Assembly: GCA_052147395.1 (NCBI GenBank)
Contig: JBKQKS010000085.1
Span: forward strand, 1-6,551
From: Roseiarcus sp052147395
Lineage (GTDB): Bacteria; Pseudomonadota; Alphaproteobacteria; Rhizobiales; Beijerinckiaceae
Direction: 5' to 3'
DNA length: 6,551 nt
The position numbers and the translations under genes are program-made. The notes beneath the pieces were generated by a model that saw only the letters and a list, made by a program, of their open reading frames with translations, was not told the DNA's origin and ran no database searches. Positions 5,681 through 6,551 of the stretch are shown in pieces; position 1 is the first letter of the stretch; every line of letters starts with the position of its first letter.

Positions 5681-6551
5681 ATGCGCTACTTCACCGCGGC
5701 CGAGATCGACGCCGCGCTCGATTGCGCGTCTCTCGTCGATGCGCTCGCCGAAGCCTTCAAGGGCGATTTCGTCGCGCCCGAACGCCATCGTCATGTCATC
5801 GAACGTGCGGGGGGCGCGAACGCGACGCATCTGCTGATGCCCGCCTGGACGCGCGCGAGCGATTATCTCGGAGTCAAGATCGTCAACGTGTTTCCCGATA
5901 ACGGCGCGCTGGGCCTCGGCGCCGTGCAGGGAACCTACGTGCTGCAATCGGGGCGTACGGGGCAGACGCTGGCGCTGATGGACGGCGCGCGGCTCACCCT
6001 GTGGCGCACGGCCGCGGCTTCCGCGCTCGCCGCGCGCTATCTCGCGCGCGCCGATTCGCGCAATCTGCTCGTCGTCGGCGCCGGCGCGCTGGCGCCGTTC
6101 CTGGCCAGAGCGCACGCGAGCCAGCGCCCGATCGAGATCATCGAAATCTGGAACCACCGGCCGCAGGGGGCGCGCAGGCTCGCCGCCGAGCTCGAAGCCG
6201 CCGGGTTCCGCGCCCGCGCCACGGAACATCTGCAGGACGCGGTGCGCGCAGCCGACATCGTTTCCTGCGCGACGTTATCGCACGCGCCGCTCGTCGCCGG
6301 CGCCTGGTTGCAGCCCGGCCAGCATCTCGATCTCGTCGGCGCCTTCGACATGCACATGCGAGAGGCCGACGACATCGCGCTTAGGCGCTCGCGCGTCTTC
6401 GTCGATACGCCTGCGGCCCTCACGGAGGGCGGCGACGTCGCGCTCGGCCTCGCGAGCGGCGCGATCGACAAGTCGAGCATCGAAGCCGACCTCGCCGCGC
6501 TGGTCCAGGGCGCGCCGGGCCGCGACGACGACAAGGAGATCACGCTGTTCA
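5681..6551 (+). CDS. Ornithine cyclodeaminase / mu-crystallin family protein (3' partial)
   Basis: The frame opens at ATG 5681 with AGGGG (5669-5673) upstream and stays open to the window end, giving 290 residues of a family usually about 310-330 long. Members are NAD(P)-dependent ornithine cyclodeaminases, ketimine or pyrroline-2-carboxylate reductases, or alanine dehydrogenases. Visible: YLGVKIVNVFPDN at 62-74 with the conserved Lys66; MDGARLTLWRTAAASALAARYL at 100-121, with Arg109 in the position that usually binds the substrate carboxylate; the nucleotide loop VVGAGALAPFLARAH at 131-145; ADIVSCAT at 191-198; VGAFDMHMREAD at 219-230; and VFVDT with EGGDV at 249-253. The catalytic Asp228 of Pseudomonas putida ornithine cyclodeaminase (VGGDCPGKTE) aligns with Phe222, so true ornithine cyclodeaminase activity is doubtful. 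An imine reductase-type activity is more likely. The substrate cannot be told from sequence alone. It follows lapA by 16 bases and may belong to the same transcript. Confidence 0.85.
   Translation, partial: MRYFTAAEIDAALDCASLVDALAEAFKGDFVAPERHRHVIERAGGANATHLLMPAWTRASDYLGVKIVNVFPDNGALGLGAVQGTYVLQSGRTGQTLALMDGARLTLWRTAAASALAARYLARADSRNLLVVGAGALAPFLARAHASQRPIEIIEIWNHRPQGARRLAAELEAAGFRARATEHLQDAVRAADIVSCATLSHAPLVAGAWLQPGQHLDLVGAFDMHMREADDIALRRSRVFVDTPAALTEGGDVALGLASGAIDKSSIEADLAALVQGAPGRDDDKEITLF

Overview
The window is very GC-rich, with coding bias towards G or C at third codon positions. That bias produces long antisense shadow ORFs. The proteins look alphaproteobacterial, most likely Hyphomicrobiales (Rhizobiales, in the broad Methylocystis/Beijerinckia/Bradyrhizobium sphere). 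This rests on a divergent EF-G paralog, a stand-alone NDUFA9-like protein, and the sppA - ihfB - lapA gene order. The assignment is inferred from protein character and gene order, not from a marker gene. All recognised genes lie on the + strand.

Layout. Bases 1-326 hold the C-terminal end of an EF-G-like GTPase (5' end outside the window). Bases 327-576 are non-coding and carry two inverted repeats: a GC-rich hairpin just after the stop, and a perfect 7+5+7 palindrome further on. Bases 577-2895 hold one long reading frame for a membrane-anchored Cache-GGDEF-EAL cyclic-di-GMP enzyme. It is interrupted by an in-frame amber codon (2305-2307) inside the EAL domain, and all the usual EAL motifs continue in the same frame after it. 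After a 100-base gap come an NDUFA9-type atypical SDR protein (2996-4003), an SppA-type signal peptide peptidase with a TTG start (4020-4976), the IHF beta subunit with a GTG start (5016-5294), and a small LapA-domain membrane protein (5332-5664). Last is the first 290 codons of an ornithine cyclodeaminase/mu-crystallin family protein (5681 to the window end, 3' end outside). The gaps from 2996 onward are only 16-39 bases, so these genes may form one or two operons.

Functional reading. The second half is a housekeeping neighbourhood: envelope proteolysis, nucleoid architecture, an inner-membrane LapA-like protein and a small-molecule oxidoreductase or cyclodeaminase. The first half contains the main oddity. 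The c-di-GMP gene has two separate apparent lesions: the amber codon in the EAL domain, and loss of the guanine-contacting Asp in the GGDEF domain (GHxxGD reads GHVFGG). This suggests a gene in early decay or one converted to a non-enzymatic role, unless the amber is a sequencing error. I see no tRNA, rRNA, CRISPR, IS element, phage or defence gene, and nothing that amounts to a new multi-gene system.
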